From positions 1 through 62,508 of the forward strand of contig NZ_VUMI01000034.1 of the NCBI RefSeq assembly GCF_009696275.1: a stretch of DNA of 62,508 nucleotides, in the 5' to 3' direction. The number at the start of each line of letters is the position of its first letter. The stretch's first letter is position 1. Positions 53,840 through 62,477 of this stretch are shown here, one piece after another. The DNA is from Eisenbergiella porci (GTDB lineage Bacteria > Bacillota > Clostridia > Lachnospirales > Lachnospiraceae). Below the pieces are notes generated by a model that was not told where the DNA came from, ran no database searches, and worked only from the letters and a program-made list of their open reading frames with translations. The position numbers were made by a program, and so were the translations under genes.

Positions 53840-54206
53840 CTATGCTTTTACAGTTGCATTTCCCAGATGCATCTTTTCTCTGATTATACCCTGTTTGAAG
53901 TTTAACCGCAATGTATTCTCCAAATCAAAAGCTCTGCTTCTCCTGTTATCATAAGCGTTTATGCATTCCCGGGCTGGAGGGAAGGGCTGTAAATCATGCT
54001 TTTCCCGTCCATCTGTATCCACACGGAATGTCCCGGGATCCTTTTTGAAAAATGTTCGGCCACTCCGCCGGCGGGATTGTAATACTTTCCGATATAGTAC
54101 TCACTGTCCCGGTTCTTTTTCATGTCATCGTCCATCCAGGAAAACTTCCTGGGTTGCAGGGTGGGATGGTGAATAATTGTCATAAATTTCCCCGGTTGCA
54201 TCACAG
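53840..54206 (-). pseudogene. Multi-frame coding remnant of unknown origin
   Basis: This stretch has protein-like pieces in at least two frames and no intact gene. The frame ending at 53959 reads MDDDMKKNRDSEYYIGKYYN and HFSKRIPGHSVWIQMDGKSM. The frame ending at 53840 reads RSRAFDLENTLRLNFKQGII. These may be the 3' part of the lipoprotein gene or of a lost neighbour. I can assign no function. Confidence 0.35.
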
Positions 54207-54886
54207 TCAATAAACCAGGTTTGCCAAAAGCTCCGTCATCGCCGGGGAATGCTGTGTAAAAACAGATGGATCCCAGAAATCTTCCCTTTTCAGCAACTGG
54301 CTGAGATAACTGCATACTGTATTTTTCTGATATTCTGCTACATAATCCTGCTTTTTTATTTCTTCCAGCGCTGCTGTAAATTCCGGACCGTTTTCCTGGC
54401 TGCCGGCAAAGGATGACAGATACTCTGTCAGTGGAGAATCCGCCGCCTGCCGGAAAGCCTTCCAGTCAATATCATTAGGGGAAATAAGGAATTCTCCCCA
54501 CAGATAAATGAACGGAGCGCCATAAAGCTTACGGATATCCGGATTGCTTTGCGCCTTCTGCTCCAGTGTCATAAAATCACCCTGTTCCATGCGGTAATTT
54601 CTGTAAAGCCTGGCTGCGCTTACCGGATCCGGGCCGGTCAGATAAATCCGGTAACTGCTGGATCTGTTTGTGTTTCTATCGATGAGTCTGTCGTTGTCCC
54701 ATCGGCAATGCTCACCGGAGATTCCTTTCCGTCTTGCGCTGACTGATCCACAGATGGATCTTTTCCGGCACATCCGCCCAAAATCAACGCAATCGGCAGT
54801 ATAAGGCAGACGGATTTTTTTAAAGCTTTACTGTTTTCATCTCTTTCTCTCCTATCAGTTTTCATAGCTGTTTTTGCGGCAGGCAC
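54207..54886 (-). pseudogene. Lipoprotein gene, frameshifted
   Basis: The first frame has a lipoprotein signal (KKSVCLILPIALILGGCAGK) and a Ser/Thr/Asp-rich linker ending in TDPAVTGFI-stop. The next frame takes over at the same place (SSSYRIYLTGPDPVSAARLY) and runs to ANLVY-stop at 54207, with FGAPFIYLWGEFLI-like and TEYLSSFAGSQENG segments. A second break lies near the 5' end. The best ribosome site (AGGAGA) serves an ATG whose frame reads MKTVKL and then needs a one-base shift in an A-run to reach KKSV. The intact protein would have about 230 residues. I do not recognise the mature domain. It follows a kinase relic, suggesting an old sensor-lipoprotein operon. Confidence 0.6.
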
Positions 54887-55644
54887 AGTAAATGCGCCTG
54901 CTCAAATTTTTCAATGCAGCCGGAAACAATACTTCAAACAATATCCTTCCCTCCCCGATTTCACATCGGACAGAATAGCCGTACTGCTCTGCAATTCTTT
55001 TTACAATAGCAAGTCCCAGGCCGGTTCCGGTCAGTGCCCTGCTGCGGGAAGGCTCCCCTACATAAAATGGATCCCAAATCCGTTCCTGATCCAACGCGGC
55101 ATTATTAAACCCGTTGGATATCCGGAACCGGCACCGTTCTCCCATCCTGCAAAGCGTCACCTCCACGGCGCCGGAAGAGGCATATTTTACCGCGTTTGAC
55201 AGCAGGTTGGAAAACAGCAGGGCAACAAGCTCACTGTTTCTTCGCAGGCAAGCTCCTCCTGAAAAGACAGTCCCCGGGCATGCAGGGCCATTCTTTGTTC
55301 CTCCATGCATTTATGCAGTATCGTATCAAGGGCGATGGGCGAAAGCGGGTATTCCCTGCTTTCGATCCGGGACAGACTGAGCAGCCGTTCCACCAGACGG
55401 GAAATCCTGGCATTCTGTTCTTCAATTGTATCCAGGAAGGCGCCGTCATCCAGGCCGTCCTTTATGCAGGAGGCGTACACGGCATCATCCAGTCCAGAAT
55501 CACAAGATCTACCTGATTCTCTGACAAAAAATCAATGGCGGCGCGGCCGTTGTCAACAATATTCACCTGACAGCCCTCCCGCTGGAGATAGAGCTTCAGG
55601 ATTTTCTGCATATCCGGATCGTCTTCGGCAATCAGCAACTTCAT
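54855..55644 (-). pseudogene. Collapsed two-component system: response-regulator start fused to kinase remains
   Basis: The ATG at 55644 follows GGAGGA and opens a receiver domain (MKLLIAEDDPDMQKILKLYL, LVILDWMMP) that stops after about 56 residues. Directly after it, in another frame, comes the middle of a histidine kinase (EEQNARISRLVERLLSLSRI). A second shift near 55215 leads to the ATPase domain (LLFSNLLSNAVKYASSGAVE and TGTGLGLAIVKRIAEQYGYS) ending at 54855. The rest of the receiver, the DNA-binding domain, the kinase sensor and the phosphoacceptor histidine are deleted. At least one large deletion and one frameshift are needed to explain it. Confidence 0.8.
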
Positions 55645-55684
55645 ATTTTCCTCCTTTTTATCGTAATTTTGGGGGATAAAGAAT

Positions 55685-55718
55685 AGAAAACCACCGGTTT
55701 ATGAGCCAGTGGTTTTCT
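55685..55718 (-). terminator. Terminator after the AIM24 gene
   Basis: AGAAAACCAC (55685-55694) pairs with GTGGTTTTCT (55709-55718). On the minus strand ATTCTTTATCC follows. It separates the AIM24 gene from the two-component relic. Confidence 0.6.
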
Positions 55719-55838
55719 GTTATTCCATATTATATCCGTTTTGGTTTTTCCTATAGAGGCAGACTTTTTCCCGGCAAACTCAGCCAGGGAAAAGCAGACG
55801 CCTCCCGCCAGATAGCAAAGCAGCTCCTACAGGATAAT

Positions 55839-56612
55839 TTAAACGTTCGGCATCTTGGAAATGGGAGCCATCATCACCTTGCCGGTCCCGCGGTACACAT
55901 TGACAAGTCCTTCGCCGGAAGCCGCCGAACCGATGAGGGATTTGCCGGAACGTTCCACCGTAAATTCCAGGCTTCCGCTCCAGGCAACCGCCATATTCCC
56001 ATCGACCTTCAGCACATCATTCTGCAAGGTAATTTCCACCAGCTCCTCGCGCGGACAGTCCGCCTCAATACAGAACACGCCGCTTCCGTTCAGGCTTAAA
56101 TTAAACAGGCCCTCGCCGCCGGCCACTGCGGAAGAAAGATTGGAACGCATAACTGCCTTGTGCTTCAGTCTGGAATCACAGGCCAGGAAAAGTCCGTCAT
56201 CCAGTACAACAGAGCCTCCCCAGTCCGTCGCGTCCATTAAAATCAAATATTTATAGGTTGGCTCCAGCACCAGAAGCCCGTCCCCCGTATATTCCGGCTT
56301 AATTGCTGATTCTCCGGTAACCTTGCCGCGCACCGCTTTCCCGAACAGATCTCCCACGCCTTTGATGCCGGTTGTCGCATTTACGTTGCCAAGCATCCAC
56401 TGCATGGCCCCTGCCTGAATCGTAACACTGGCTTTGCTCAGGTCGCATACCACCTGACGTTTTCTCACATTCATCTGGCTGCTGAAGTAGGCAACCGTTG
56501 CCGATGATGGCATAACGCTCAGATCCCGGATATATTCAATCACTGAAAACGGGCCGGCAGACGCAAGTGTTTTCACATCATCATTATCCATAAAATTCGA
56601 AATCTGGTACAT
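55839..56612 (-). CDS. AIM24-family protein
   Basis: This 257-residue protein matches the AIM24 (formerly DUF124) family, beta-helical proteins of unclear function in bacteria. Landmarks are GAMQWMLGNVNATTGIKGVG, then GKVTGESAIKPEYTGDGLLV and LEFTVERSGKSLIGSAASGE with GLVNVYRGTGKV at the end. The length agrees with intact members. The ATG at 56612 follows GAGGTATC. It stands alone, with a terminator about 120 bases past its stop. Confidence 0.9.
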   Translation of the reverse strand: MYQISNFMDNDDVKTLASAGPFSVIEYIRDLSVMPSSATVAYFSSQMNVRKRQVVCDLSKASVTIQAGAMQWMLGNVNATTGIKGVGDLFGKAVRGKVTGESAIKPEYTGDGLLVLEPTYKYLILMDATDWGGSVVLDDGLFLACDSRLKHKAVMRSNLSSAVAGGEGLFNLSLNGSGVFCIEADCPREELVEITLQNDVLKVDGNMAVAWSGSLEFTVERSGKSLIGSAASGEGLVNVYRGTGKVMMAPISKMPNV

Positions 56613-56686
56613 AAGATACCTCCTCTGTTCTGTTTGTATACAGAAATTTTATCATTCCAGGCAGTGGCTGGCAAATTAAGAATCTC

Positions 56687-57062
56687 TTAAGGCCTGATGA
56701 AAGGCACAGCAATCATCCTTCGGTCATATCCCAAACAAGGCTTTCGCCCGCACCCAATGCAACCTTTTTCTGTTTTCCGTCCATACACAGAAGGAATGTC
56801 TTCTGCCGGTCCAGCAGATTGGTTAAAGAAATTTTCCAGCCCTTCCTTATTCCTTTCAAACCAGGCCCAGTCTTTGGAGGCCGCCACATAAAGCCATGCG
56901 GATTCTATAATTTCCACATTTCCGGTAATAAGGAACATTACCGCATTTCTTTGAGGAAGGCGCCAGAAGCCCCGCCCGGAGAACCTCCTCCACCATATGG
57001 ACCGGGATTTCTTCCTCTTTATATTTTCGGATACTTCTTCTTTTAATGACCGCATCCAGCAT
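56687..57062 (-). pseudogene. Nitroreductase relic
   Basis: The ATG at 57062, with GGAGGAATATC before it, opens a nitroreductase: MLDAVIKRRSIRKYKEEEIP, then EEVLRAGLLAPSSKK. After APSSKK the frame breaks and only about 100 unrelated-looking codons follow in shifting frames. These include WAWFERNKEGLENFF and, in another frame, LLCMDGKQKKVALGAGESLV. The FMN-binding middle and end of a normal 170-residue enzyme are missing. It overlaps the end of the antiterminator gene by 20 bases. Confidence 0.65.
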
Positions 57063-57933
57063 GATATTCCTCCGTTGTCTTTTTTGCTTTATTATTTGCT
57101 CTTCCCGTTGTTTCATCATCCTTCACCCGCTCAATATGCATCGCCAGATACCCTGTTTCCACATCATCCAGTTTTCTGTTCAGGCTCCTGCCGATTTCTT
57201 CGCATATAACAGCCGCCGTTTCAAAGGCTTCGGGAAATTTTACCCGCATATAGTCATTCATATTCAGCTTGAGCCGTTCCCCGCTCAGAGCCCTTGCCAC
57301 CATATAGCGCACATGGTTCATCAGCCGGTTGTAGGCCAGGGACATGACATCAATTTTCATCCCCGTCTGCTGCTCCACCAGAGTGACGCATTCCCGGACG
57401 GCGCGCGCAATCTGCATGGCCTGGGATACTTTTTCATCCTCAATGGCCGCATGGACATGAAGCGCTATATAACCGATTTCATGCTCGTCAATTTTCACCT
57501 TCATCCGCTCCCACAAAAGCGGCTGAACACTTTGGGCGACTTTATATTCCCGGTGGAACAGAAGTCTGATATCCTCTGTCAGGGGATTGCTGATCTGCTC
57601 CCTGTTTTTGATACGCCTGACCGCGTATTCCATATGGCCGGCCATAGGGAAAAGGATGAAACGGTCGATCCTGCCGAAAATTCTTTCCGCTTCATTGAGC
57701 ACTTCGTTGGCAAGCTCCAGACAGACCGGGGAAACCGACTTTATGACCTCTTTCGCATCCCCTCTGTCCGTAAGCTGCTGCAGGCAGTAGGCGGTAGTCT
57801 CAGGCCCCGCCTCCACCCGCTCGCCCGTTTTCTTTCCGAATCCCACTCCCTTTCCCATGAGCAGATATTCGTTATCCTCCATCCCGATTACAATTGCCGC
57901 ATTATGATTCAAAACTTTCCTGATTCTATACAT
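57043..57933 (-). CDS. PRD-type transcription antiterminator (LicT/GlcT-like)
   Basis: This 296-residue protein is an intact BglG-family antiterminator. The CAT RNA-binding domain (MYRIRKVLNHNAAIVIGMED, GVGFGKKTGERV) is followed by PRD1 (about residues 65-170, with EIGYIALHVHAAIED) and PRD2 (about 175-280, with LAYNRLMNHVRYMVARALSG and ETGYLAMHIERV). Conserved PRD histidines are present. Such proteins let transcription pass a leader terminator of a PTS operon when its sugar is present. The only PTS sequence nearby is a stump directly upstream (57909-58169), so the protein may be an orphan or act on a distant operon. Confidence 0.93.
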   Translation of the reverse strand: MYRIRKVLNHNAAIVIGMEDNEYLLMGKGVGFGKKTGERVEAGPETTAYCLQQLTDRGDAKEVIKSVSPVCLELANEVLNEAERIFGRIDRFILFPMAGHMEYAVRRIKNREQISNPLTEDIRLLFHREYKVAQSVQPLLWERMKVKIDEHEIGYIALHVHAAIEDEKVSQAMQIARAVRECVTLVEQQTGMKIDVMSLAYNRLMNHVRYMVARALSGERLKLNMNDYMRVKFPEAFETAAVICEEIGRSLNRKLDDVETGYLAMHIERVKDDETTGRANNKAKKTTEEYHAGCGH

Positions 57934-58169
57934 ATTCCCCTCCTGTACCGCCCGGAAAAAGCGGCTGCTGCGGCAATTTCCAGCGTTCCGGCGGACTGCC
58001 GTCTTATCCCTGTCATGATTCGTATATGTCTACCGCGAAAAGTGCCTCTGGTCTCATTGGTAAAAGAACTGCCGATTCCCAAAAGCAGTCCCGCCACAGG
58101 CAAAATGGCAATGGGAAGCATAAAACTCCGTCCGACACGCTGCAAAACACCAAAAATCTTGTCTTTCAT
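57909..58169 (-). pseudogene. PTS EIIC stump (glucose/N-acetylglucosamine type)
   Basis: The ATG at 58169 is served by AAAGGAGAG and starts MKDKIFGVLQRVGRSFMLPI, then AILPVAGLLLGIGSSFTNET. This is the exact beginning of a PtsG/NagE-type EIIC domain. After about 37 residues the homology stops and an unrelated tail leads into the antiterminator gene, whose start it overlaps. The remaining ~450 or more codons of the permease are deleted. Confidence 0.8.
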
Positions 58170-58400
58170 TTTTCTTTCTCTCCTTTCACGGCCGCAGACC
58201 GCATGAAAATCAGGGGCGAAGCATTCCCGGCTTCGTTGGCAGGACGCGAAGCGTCCCCTCCCTGTTCTGTTTTTGTCCGGATGCATGGTATTTATGCGCT
58301 GAATTGCAGTGGATTTGCCGCAGAAATAAAAAAAGGGCATCAATACACATAACCATCCTAAGTGTCATGTATAGTGAATGCCTCGTAAGAGTTACATACT
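58170..58400 (-). promoter_or_regulatory. Leader of the PTS stump
   Basis: On the minus strand the sequence begins GGATGGTTATGTG near 58352, weakly like a RAT site, ahead of CCCTTTTTTTATT. Further down GAAGCCGGGAATGCTTC and GGGACGCTTCGCGTCC can fold. Antiterminator control is expected for this operon type; the assignment of parts is tentative. Confidence 0.3.
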
Positions 58401-58602
58401 ATATCAAGTTTTTTATTTTACTTTTTCCTACTTTTCTGCCGTTTACTCTTCTGCCGGCCCGCGCATATACTGCGCAGGCCGCACAAATATACACTATGGG
58501 CAGGCAGGCCGCCGCACAGCGATACCATCAGCCGGAAGTCTGCCGCAGTCCGGATGTCCGGGCTGTTACCGTGGATTCGTCATAAAGGAATCTGCTTCCC
58601 GC

Positions 58603-59649
58603 CTATGCCGCGCCCTTCTTTTTCCCTCCCCGCCGATCCTTACTGAGGATTTCTTCAAATTCCTTCAGCTTCTGCTTCGCTTCCGGGCTGAGATCCTGCG
58701 GAACCTGAACCTGCACTGTGACATAATGATCCCCATATACACCGGGGTTTTTCATAGAAACGATTCCTTTTCCCTTCAGCCGGATTTTAGTTCCCGGCTG
58801 AATTCCTTCCCTGATTCTGCACATAATTTTACCGGAAAGCGTCTGTACGGGAGCCTCTCCGCCAAATACAGCCGTGGTAAACGGAATGGTAATGGTGGAA
58901 TACACATCCATTCCTTTCCGCTCAAAGCCCTGTTTTTCACCCACCTTGACCTTAAGCAGCAAATCTCCCGCCTCGCCGCCGTATCCCGGCATTCCTTTCC
59001 CGCGGATTCTTACCTTTTTGCCGTTTTCAATCCCTGCAGGGATATGGACCTGCAGGGACTGCGCCGGTCCGCCCATGCCATCCGCATTCTGCAGACTGAT
59101 AAGCTTATCGCAGCCGAAGGCCGCTTCATCAAAGCTGACCTCTACCTCCGCCTGGAGATCCCTGCCCCTGCCGCGGAAGCTATCCTGCGAAAAACCTCCT
59201 CCGTAAAAACTGTCTTCAAATCCGCCATAGCCATTGCTTCCGTTATGAAAGCCTCCTGAAAAGCGGCTGCTGCGGGAACCGCCCTTTTTACCGCCTTTAC
59301 TGTGGAACAAATCCCCGAAAATATCTCCGAAGATATCGTCCATATTTCCCTGTTCAAAATGATATTCCCGATATCCGCCGTTCTGCTGTCCCGTAAATGC
59401 ACCCGAACCGGGCGCTGAACCGTCAAATGCGGCATGCCCGAACTGATCATACAGTTTTTTCTTCTCCGGATCACTTAATACGGAATAAGCCTCGGTTATC
59501 TCTTTAAACCGCTGCTCGGCATGGGTATTACCGGCATTTTCATCCGGATGGTACTTCTTCGCAAGCTTACGGTAAGCCTTTTTAATCGCATTTTCATCCG
59601 CTCCCTTTTCTATTCCGAGAATTTCATAATAATCTCTTTTTGCTACCAT
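58603..59649 (-). CDS. DnaJ-type co-chaperone without zinc finger (CbpA-like)
   Basis: This 348-residue protein has an N-terminal J domain (KRDYYEILGIEKGADENAIK, HPD at about 34-36 in KYHPDENAG) that stimulates DnaK. A Gly/Phe/Ser-rich stretch follows (residues 80-165, with many FGD, GGF and SFYGGG units). The C-terminal substrate-binding part has LQVHIPAGIENGKKVRIRGK and IPFTTAVFGGEAPVQTL. The cysteine zinc centre of true DnaJ is absent, as in CbpA. The ATG at 59649 is chosen for GAAGGTG upstream; an ATG at 59664 lacks one. It stands alone. Confidence 0.93.
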   Translation of the reverse strand: MVAKRDYYEILGIEKGADENAIKKAYRKLAKKYHPDENAGNTHAEQRFKEITEAYSVLSDPEKKKLYDQFGHAAFDGSAPGSGAFTGQQNGGYREYHFEQGNMDDIFGDIFGDLFHSKGGKKGGSRSSRFSGGFHNGSNGYGGFEDSFYGGGFSQDSFRGRGRDLQAEVEVSFDEAAFGCDKLISLQNADGMGGPAQSLQVHIPAGIENGKKVRIRGKGMPGYGGEAGDLLLKVKVGEKQGFERKGMDVYSTITIPFTTAVFGGEAPVQTLSGKIMCRIREGIQPGTKIRLKGKGIVSMKNPGVYGDHYVTVQVQVPQDLSPEAKQKLKEFEEILSKDRRGGKKKGAA

Positions 59650-59957
59650 TCTATTCACCTTCATTCTTTTCTCAGGCGCGGCTGTCCGCCGCTTTTGGTT
59701 CCGGCCTGTCAGGCATTACAGCGGGTGCATTACATAAACTATGTATGCCGCCTGCTTCATCCCCGGCCTTCAAAATACATCACACAACGGTGAGGTCCGG
59801 ACAGTTGCTTTCATAAATTTATATTATACTCTGCATTATTTGTTCTATATGTACTATAACATATGCCCGTGTTATTTTCAATACAAAAAATACTTTCTTT
59901 ATAAAACTTTATAAAATTTGCGAGAGACTTTTCAGCCGATTAAAGCTTCCTGACGGT

Positions 59958-60018
59958 AAAAAAAGCAGCAATACCGATGCTCCGGGGGAGTATACCGTCC
60001 GGCATCCGCATTGCTGCT
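59958..60018 (-). terminator. Terminator of the DUF1858 gene
   Basis: On the minus strand AGCAGCAAT...GATGC pairs with GCATC...ATTGCTGCT (outer arms 60018-60010 and 59972-59964), followed by TTTTTTTACC. It lies 22 bases past the stop at 60040. Confidence 0.8.
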
Positions 60019-60039
60019 CCGTTATTTTATATTACTGTA

Positions 60040-60240
60040 TTATCTGGTGGCCAGGATTTCATTCATCTGGCTTACAAGCCCGTCACAGTCAATTCCATGT
60101 ACCATGCATGCTTCCTCCAGGCTTTCCCCCTGGGCAGACGGGCATCCCAGACAGTGCATTCCCGCGCGCATCAGCATCTGGGGAATTAATTCGTCCATAT
60201 TGACCAACTGACCGATTAACATATCTTTACTTATCTGCAT
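60040..60240 (-). CDS. DUF1858 redox-disulfide protein
   Basis: This 66-residue protein matches DUF1858, the small 'hybrid-cluster-protein-associated redox disulfide' group. It reads ISKDMLIGQLVNMDELIPQM and GMHCLGCPSAQGESLEEACM, with the redox-type CLGC pair. Such proteins occur in anaerobes and are proposed to take part in thiol redox reactions; the partner is not adjacent here. The ATG at 60240 is served by GGAGGAAAAA. Length is that of intact members. Confidence 0.9.
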   Translation of the reverse strand: MQISKDMLIGQLVNMDELIPQMLMRAGMHCLGCPSAQGESLEEACMVHGIDCDGLVSQMNEILATR

Positions 60241-60591
60241 TCATTTTTCCTCCTTGGTATTATAAGCCGGATAATCCGGCTGTTCCTCTGCGGATATATT
60301 TATCTCTTTACTTCCGCTCCTGCTATCCGCTGCCGGAATTATTATATCACAGTTTCTCGCATTAAGCGAAATATTTTCCGGGAAAAAAGTGGAAAAAACG
60401 AAAGAAAAATAATATTTATTAATTGACTTTTTATCAAGCATAAAGTATCATCAAAGTAGTCTTACTATATTTCTGTGCATTCGCACATTCTGGCAGTTTC
60501 TGCCGCAAAATCACATTTTATTTAACGGCAGGAACCGCAGGCGTCAATTTTTCTTATACGCTCTGTTCTCCTGCCGCCAAAAGGAGGTACA
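60241..60591. other. Intergenic region between divergent genes
   Basis: This 351-base gap holds the promoters of the DUF1858 gene (minus) and the third Rpn-type gene (plus). A minus-strand frame of 66 codons (60441-60241) has no ribosome site and no family resemblance and is not counted. AAAGGAGG at 60580-60587 serves the plus gene. Confidence 0.4.
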
Positions 60592-61599
60592 ATGAAGAAA
60601 AAGACGCTGATCGCAGAAGAACTTGACGCAGCCGGTATCAAAGTGCAGTATGACGAACATGTAAAGAGAATCCTGAGCAACAGACAGGTTCTGGCCCGTA
60701 TCCTGCAGGGTGCTGCCGCTGAATACGCAGACTTCGATGTTGAGGAAATTGCGGAATGGATTGAACCGGGAATTGAGGTTGCCAGGGTGCCCTTAAAGCC
60801 CGGAGGAAAGAGAGGAAATGAGCTTTTAATTACAGGGAACAATACGGAAAGCGTGGTTCCCGGTGAGGGTCGCATCACATTTGATATCCGATTTTGTGCC
60901 ATGCTTCCCGGACACAAAAATATGACCATGGTTAAGCTTTTGCTCAATGTGGAAGCACAGAAGAAATTTTATCAGAAATACCGGATTGTGACCAGAGGGA
61001 TTTTCTATGGCGCAAGAATGCTGTCGGAACAGCTGGACAGGGAATTCAAGGATTCCGATTATGATTCGCTGAAAAAAGTATACAGTATCTGGATATATAT
61101 GAACGCACCGAATCATATCGGAAATGCCATGTCTGAATACCGGATTTCCAAAAGGGATCTTATCGGAAGGATTCCCGAACGGAAGGCAAGCTATGACAAG
61201 CTGTCGGTAATTGTTATCTGCCTGAATGAAAAGGCGCCTGCCGGAAATTCCGGAAAGCTGCATGGCTTTCTGAATACCCTGCTGTCTCCGGATATGGATG
61301 CAGCTCAAAAAGAAAGGATTCTGGCAGAAAATTATGGCCTGGCAATGGAACAGGAATTAGAAAAGGAGCTGAAGCAGATGTGTAATTTAAGTGAAGCCAT
61401 TGAAGAAAAGGCACTGGAAAAAGGATTAAAAAAGGGATTCTCCAGGGGAAAAGCTCAGGGCATTGCAAAGGGCAAGACACAGGGGATTCGTCTGACAAAG
61501 CGTGTATTACGCCTGGCCGGGGAAGGCCTGTCAGAGTCGGATATTGCCGCGGCCTGTGCAGTCACAATGCGTCAGGTGCATGAAATTCTGGCCGATTAA
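60592..61599 (+). CDS. Rpn-like PD-(D/E)XK nuclease family protein
   Basis: This 335-residue protein is the third Rpn-type member in the window. The core shows RITFDIRFCAM near residue 94 and MVKLLLNVEAQKKF near 112 (D...ExQ). VKKVYSIWIYMNAPNHIGNA and RKASYDKLSVIVICLNE are the typical next segments. The C-terminal part has basic repeats (KGLKKGFSRGKAQGIAKGKT) and an HTH-like end (GLSESDIAAACAVTMRQVHEIL). AAAGGAGG precedes the ATG at good spacing. A terminator follows. The sequence is well separated from the other two copies, so they are not recent duplicates. Confidence 0.88.
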   Translation: MKKKTLIAEELDAAGIKVQYDEHVKRILSNRQVLARILQGAAAEYADFDVEEIAEWIEPGIEVARVPLKPGGKRGNELLITGNNTESVVPGEGRITFDIRFCAMLPGHKNMTMVKLLLNVEAQKKFYQKYRIVTRGIFYGARMLSEQLDREFKDSDYDSLKKVYSIWIYMNAPNHIGNAMSEYRISKRDLIGRIPERKASYDKLSVIVICLNEKAPAGNSGKLHGFLNTLLSPDMDAAQKERILAENYGLAMEQELEKELKQMCNLSEAIEEKALEKGLKKGFSRGKAQGIAKGKTQGIRLTKRVLRLAGEGLSESDIAAACAVTMRQVHEILAD

Positions 61600-61657
61600 T
61601 CTCAGGAATTCATACACGGCACAGAAAGCGGATAATTTTCAATCGTCATTTATATAG

Positions 61658-61703
61658 AAGAGGCAGGGTCAAAAATACGTTTTTTCCGCAGGCCCTGCCT
61701 CTT
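61658..61703. terminator. Bidirectional terminator after the third Rpn gene
   Basis: AAGAGGCAGGG (61658-61668) pairs with CCCTGCCTCTT (61693-61703), followed by TTATTAAAT. It lies between two convergent genes, the Rpn-type gene and the TetR-type gene. Confidence 0.8.
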
Positions 61704-61717
61704 TTATTAAATAACGG

Positions 61718-62241
61718 TCAGATATCCATATTCCCCGAGAGCCTTCCAATCGTGCTTATTACCAGCTCATCCCCATATTCCCTGTTTTCAAAATAGGCAT
61801 AATACCCACCGTAAATATTGTAGGTCAGCTTTACATTCTCCTTCGGATCCTCCCGGTATTCGGGACATACGGAAAAAACAAGCTCCTTTAGTGTTTTTCC
61901 AGCTTCTGCACAAGGATACCGCTGCGGCTGTCTGAAAAAAGAATACATATGAGAGCATTTTTTGCCGCATAGCCAAGGTACAGCTCCTTCGTAAATTCCT
62001 CCGGATTCTTCAGCAGGTTTTCCGGATGGTTGAGCGAGCCGATAATGGATTCCACCACCTCTGTTTTCAGCTTATCCGACAGATCATAAATGTCCTGATA
62101 GTGGGAGTAAAAGGTAGATTTGTTGATTTCAGCTTTTTCGCATACCTCCTTCACTGTTATCCTTTCCAGAGACTTCCTGGAGCGCAGTTCTATAAAAGCA
62201 TTTTTTATACTTCTTTTCGTCTTTTCTATTCTGATATCCAT
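61718..62241 (-). pseudogene. TetR/AcrR-family regulator with a frameshift
   Basis: The protein starts MDIRIEKTKRSIKNAFIELR (ATG at 62241) with a TetR helix-turn-helix: LERITVKEVCEKAEINKSTF and YSHYQDIYDL. The frame ends at EKH-stop (61888-61890). The other frame continues the protein as TLKELVFSVCPEYREDPKEN and YGGYYAYFENREYGDELVIS to the stop at 61718. One lost A in the run AAAAA near 61894 restores LEKTLKEL. The joined protein would have about 174 residues, the normal size of this group. The break may be a true mutation or a homopolymer read error. Confidence 0.8.
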
Positions 62242-62274
62242 TGCCCGTTTTTCCCTGACACTTTTCCCAAACCG

Positions 62275-62286
62275 TTGGATATCCAA
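62275..62286. promoter_or_regulatory. Palindromic operator 1 (TTGGA-N2-TCCAA)
   Basis: TTGGATATCCAA is a perfect 12-bp palindrome 34 bases upstream of the TetR start codon. The same half-sites occur at 62344-62357. It is a likely self-regulation site of the TetR protein. Confidence 0.6.
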
Positions 62287-62342
62287 TCTTTCCGCAGGTT
62301 CGTTGGTAGTACTTCTTTGTCAAAATATATATAATCAATTAT

Positions 62343-62358
62343 AGTTGGAAATCCAACT
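62343..62358. promoter_or_regulatory. Palindromic operator 2 (TTGGA-N2-TCCAA)
   Basis: AGTTGGAAATCCAACT is a perfect 16-bp palindrome with the same TTGGA-N2-TCCAA core as operator 1. The two centres are 70 bases apart. It lies between the TetR gene and the plus-strand start at 62478. Confidence 0.6.
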
Positions 62359-62430
62359 CGTGTCTATTATCTTTGTATTTTTTGAACCAAATCGCACATG
62401 CTGTGCAATAGCCTTTCTTATCTTTTCTCT

Positions 62431-62460
62431 GCACCGTTGCCACGGTGCTCTTTTTCTTTT
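62431..62460 (+). terminator. Hairpin with T-run before the edge gene
   Basis: GCACCGT (62431-62437) pairs with ACGGTGC (62442-62448) around TGCC, followed by TCTTTTTCTTTT. No plus-strand gene ends here, so it could be an attenuator in the leader of the next gene. Confidence 0.55.
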
Positions 62461-62477
62461 ACAATAGCCTTATCCTT

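Noticed and set aside
60241-60441. 66-codon minus-strand frame between the DUF1858 and Rpn-type genes
   Set aside because: It has no ribosome site, no family resemblance and lies in the promoter region of two divergent genes.
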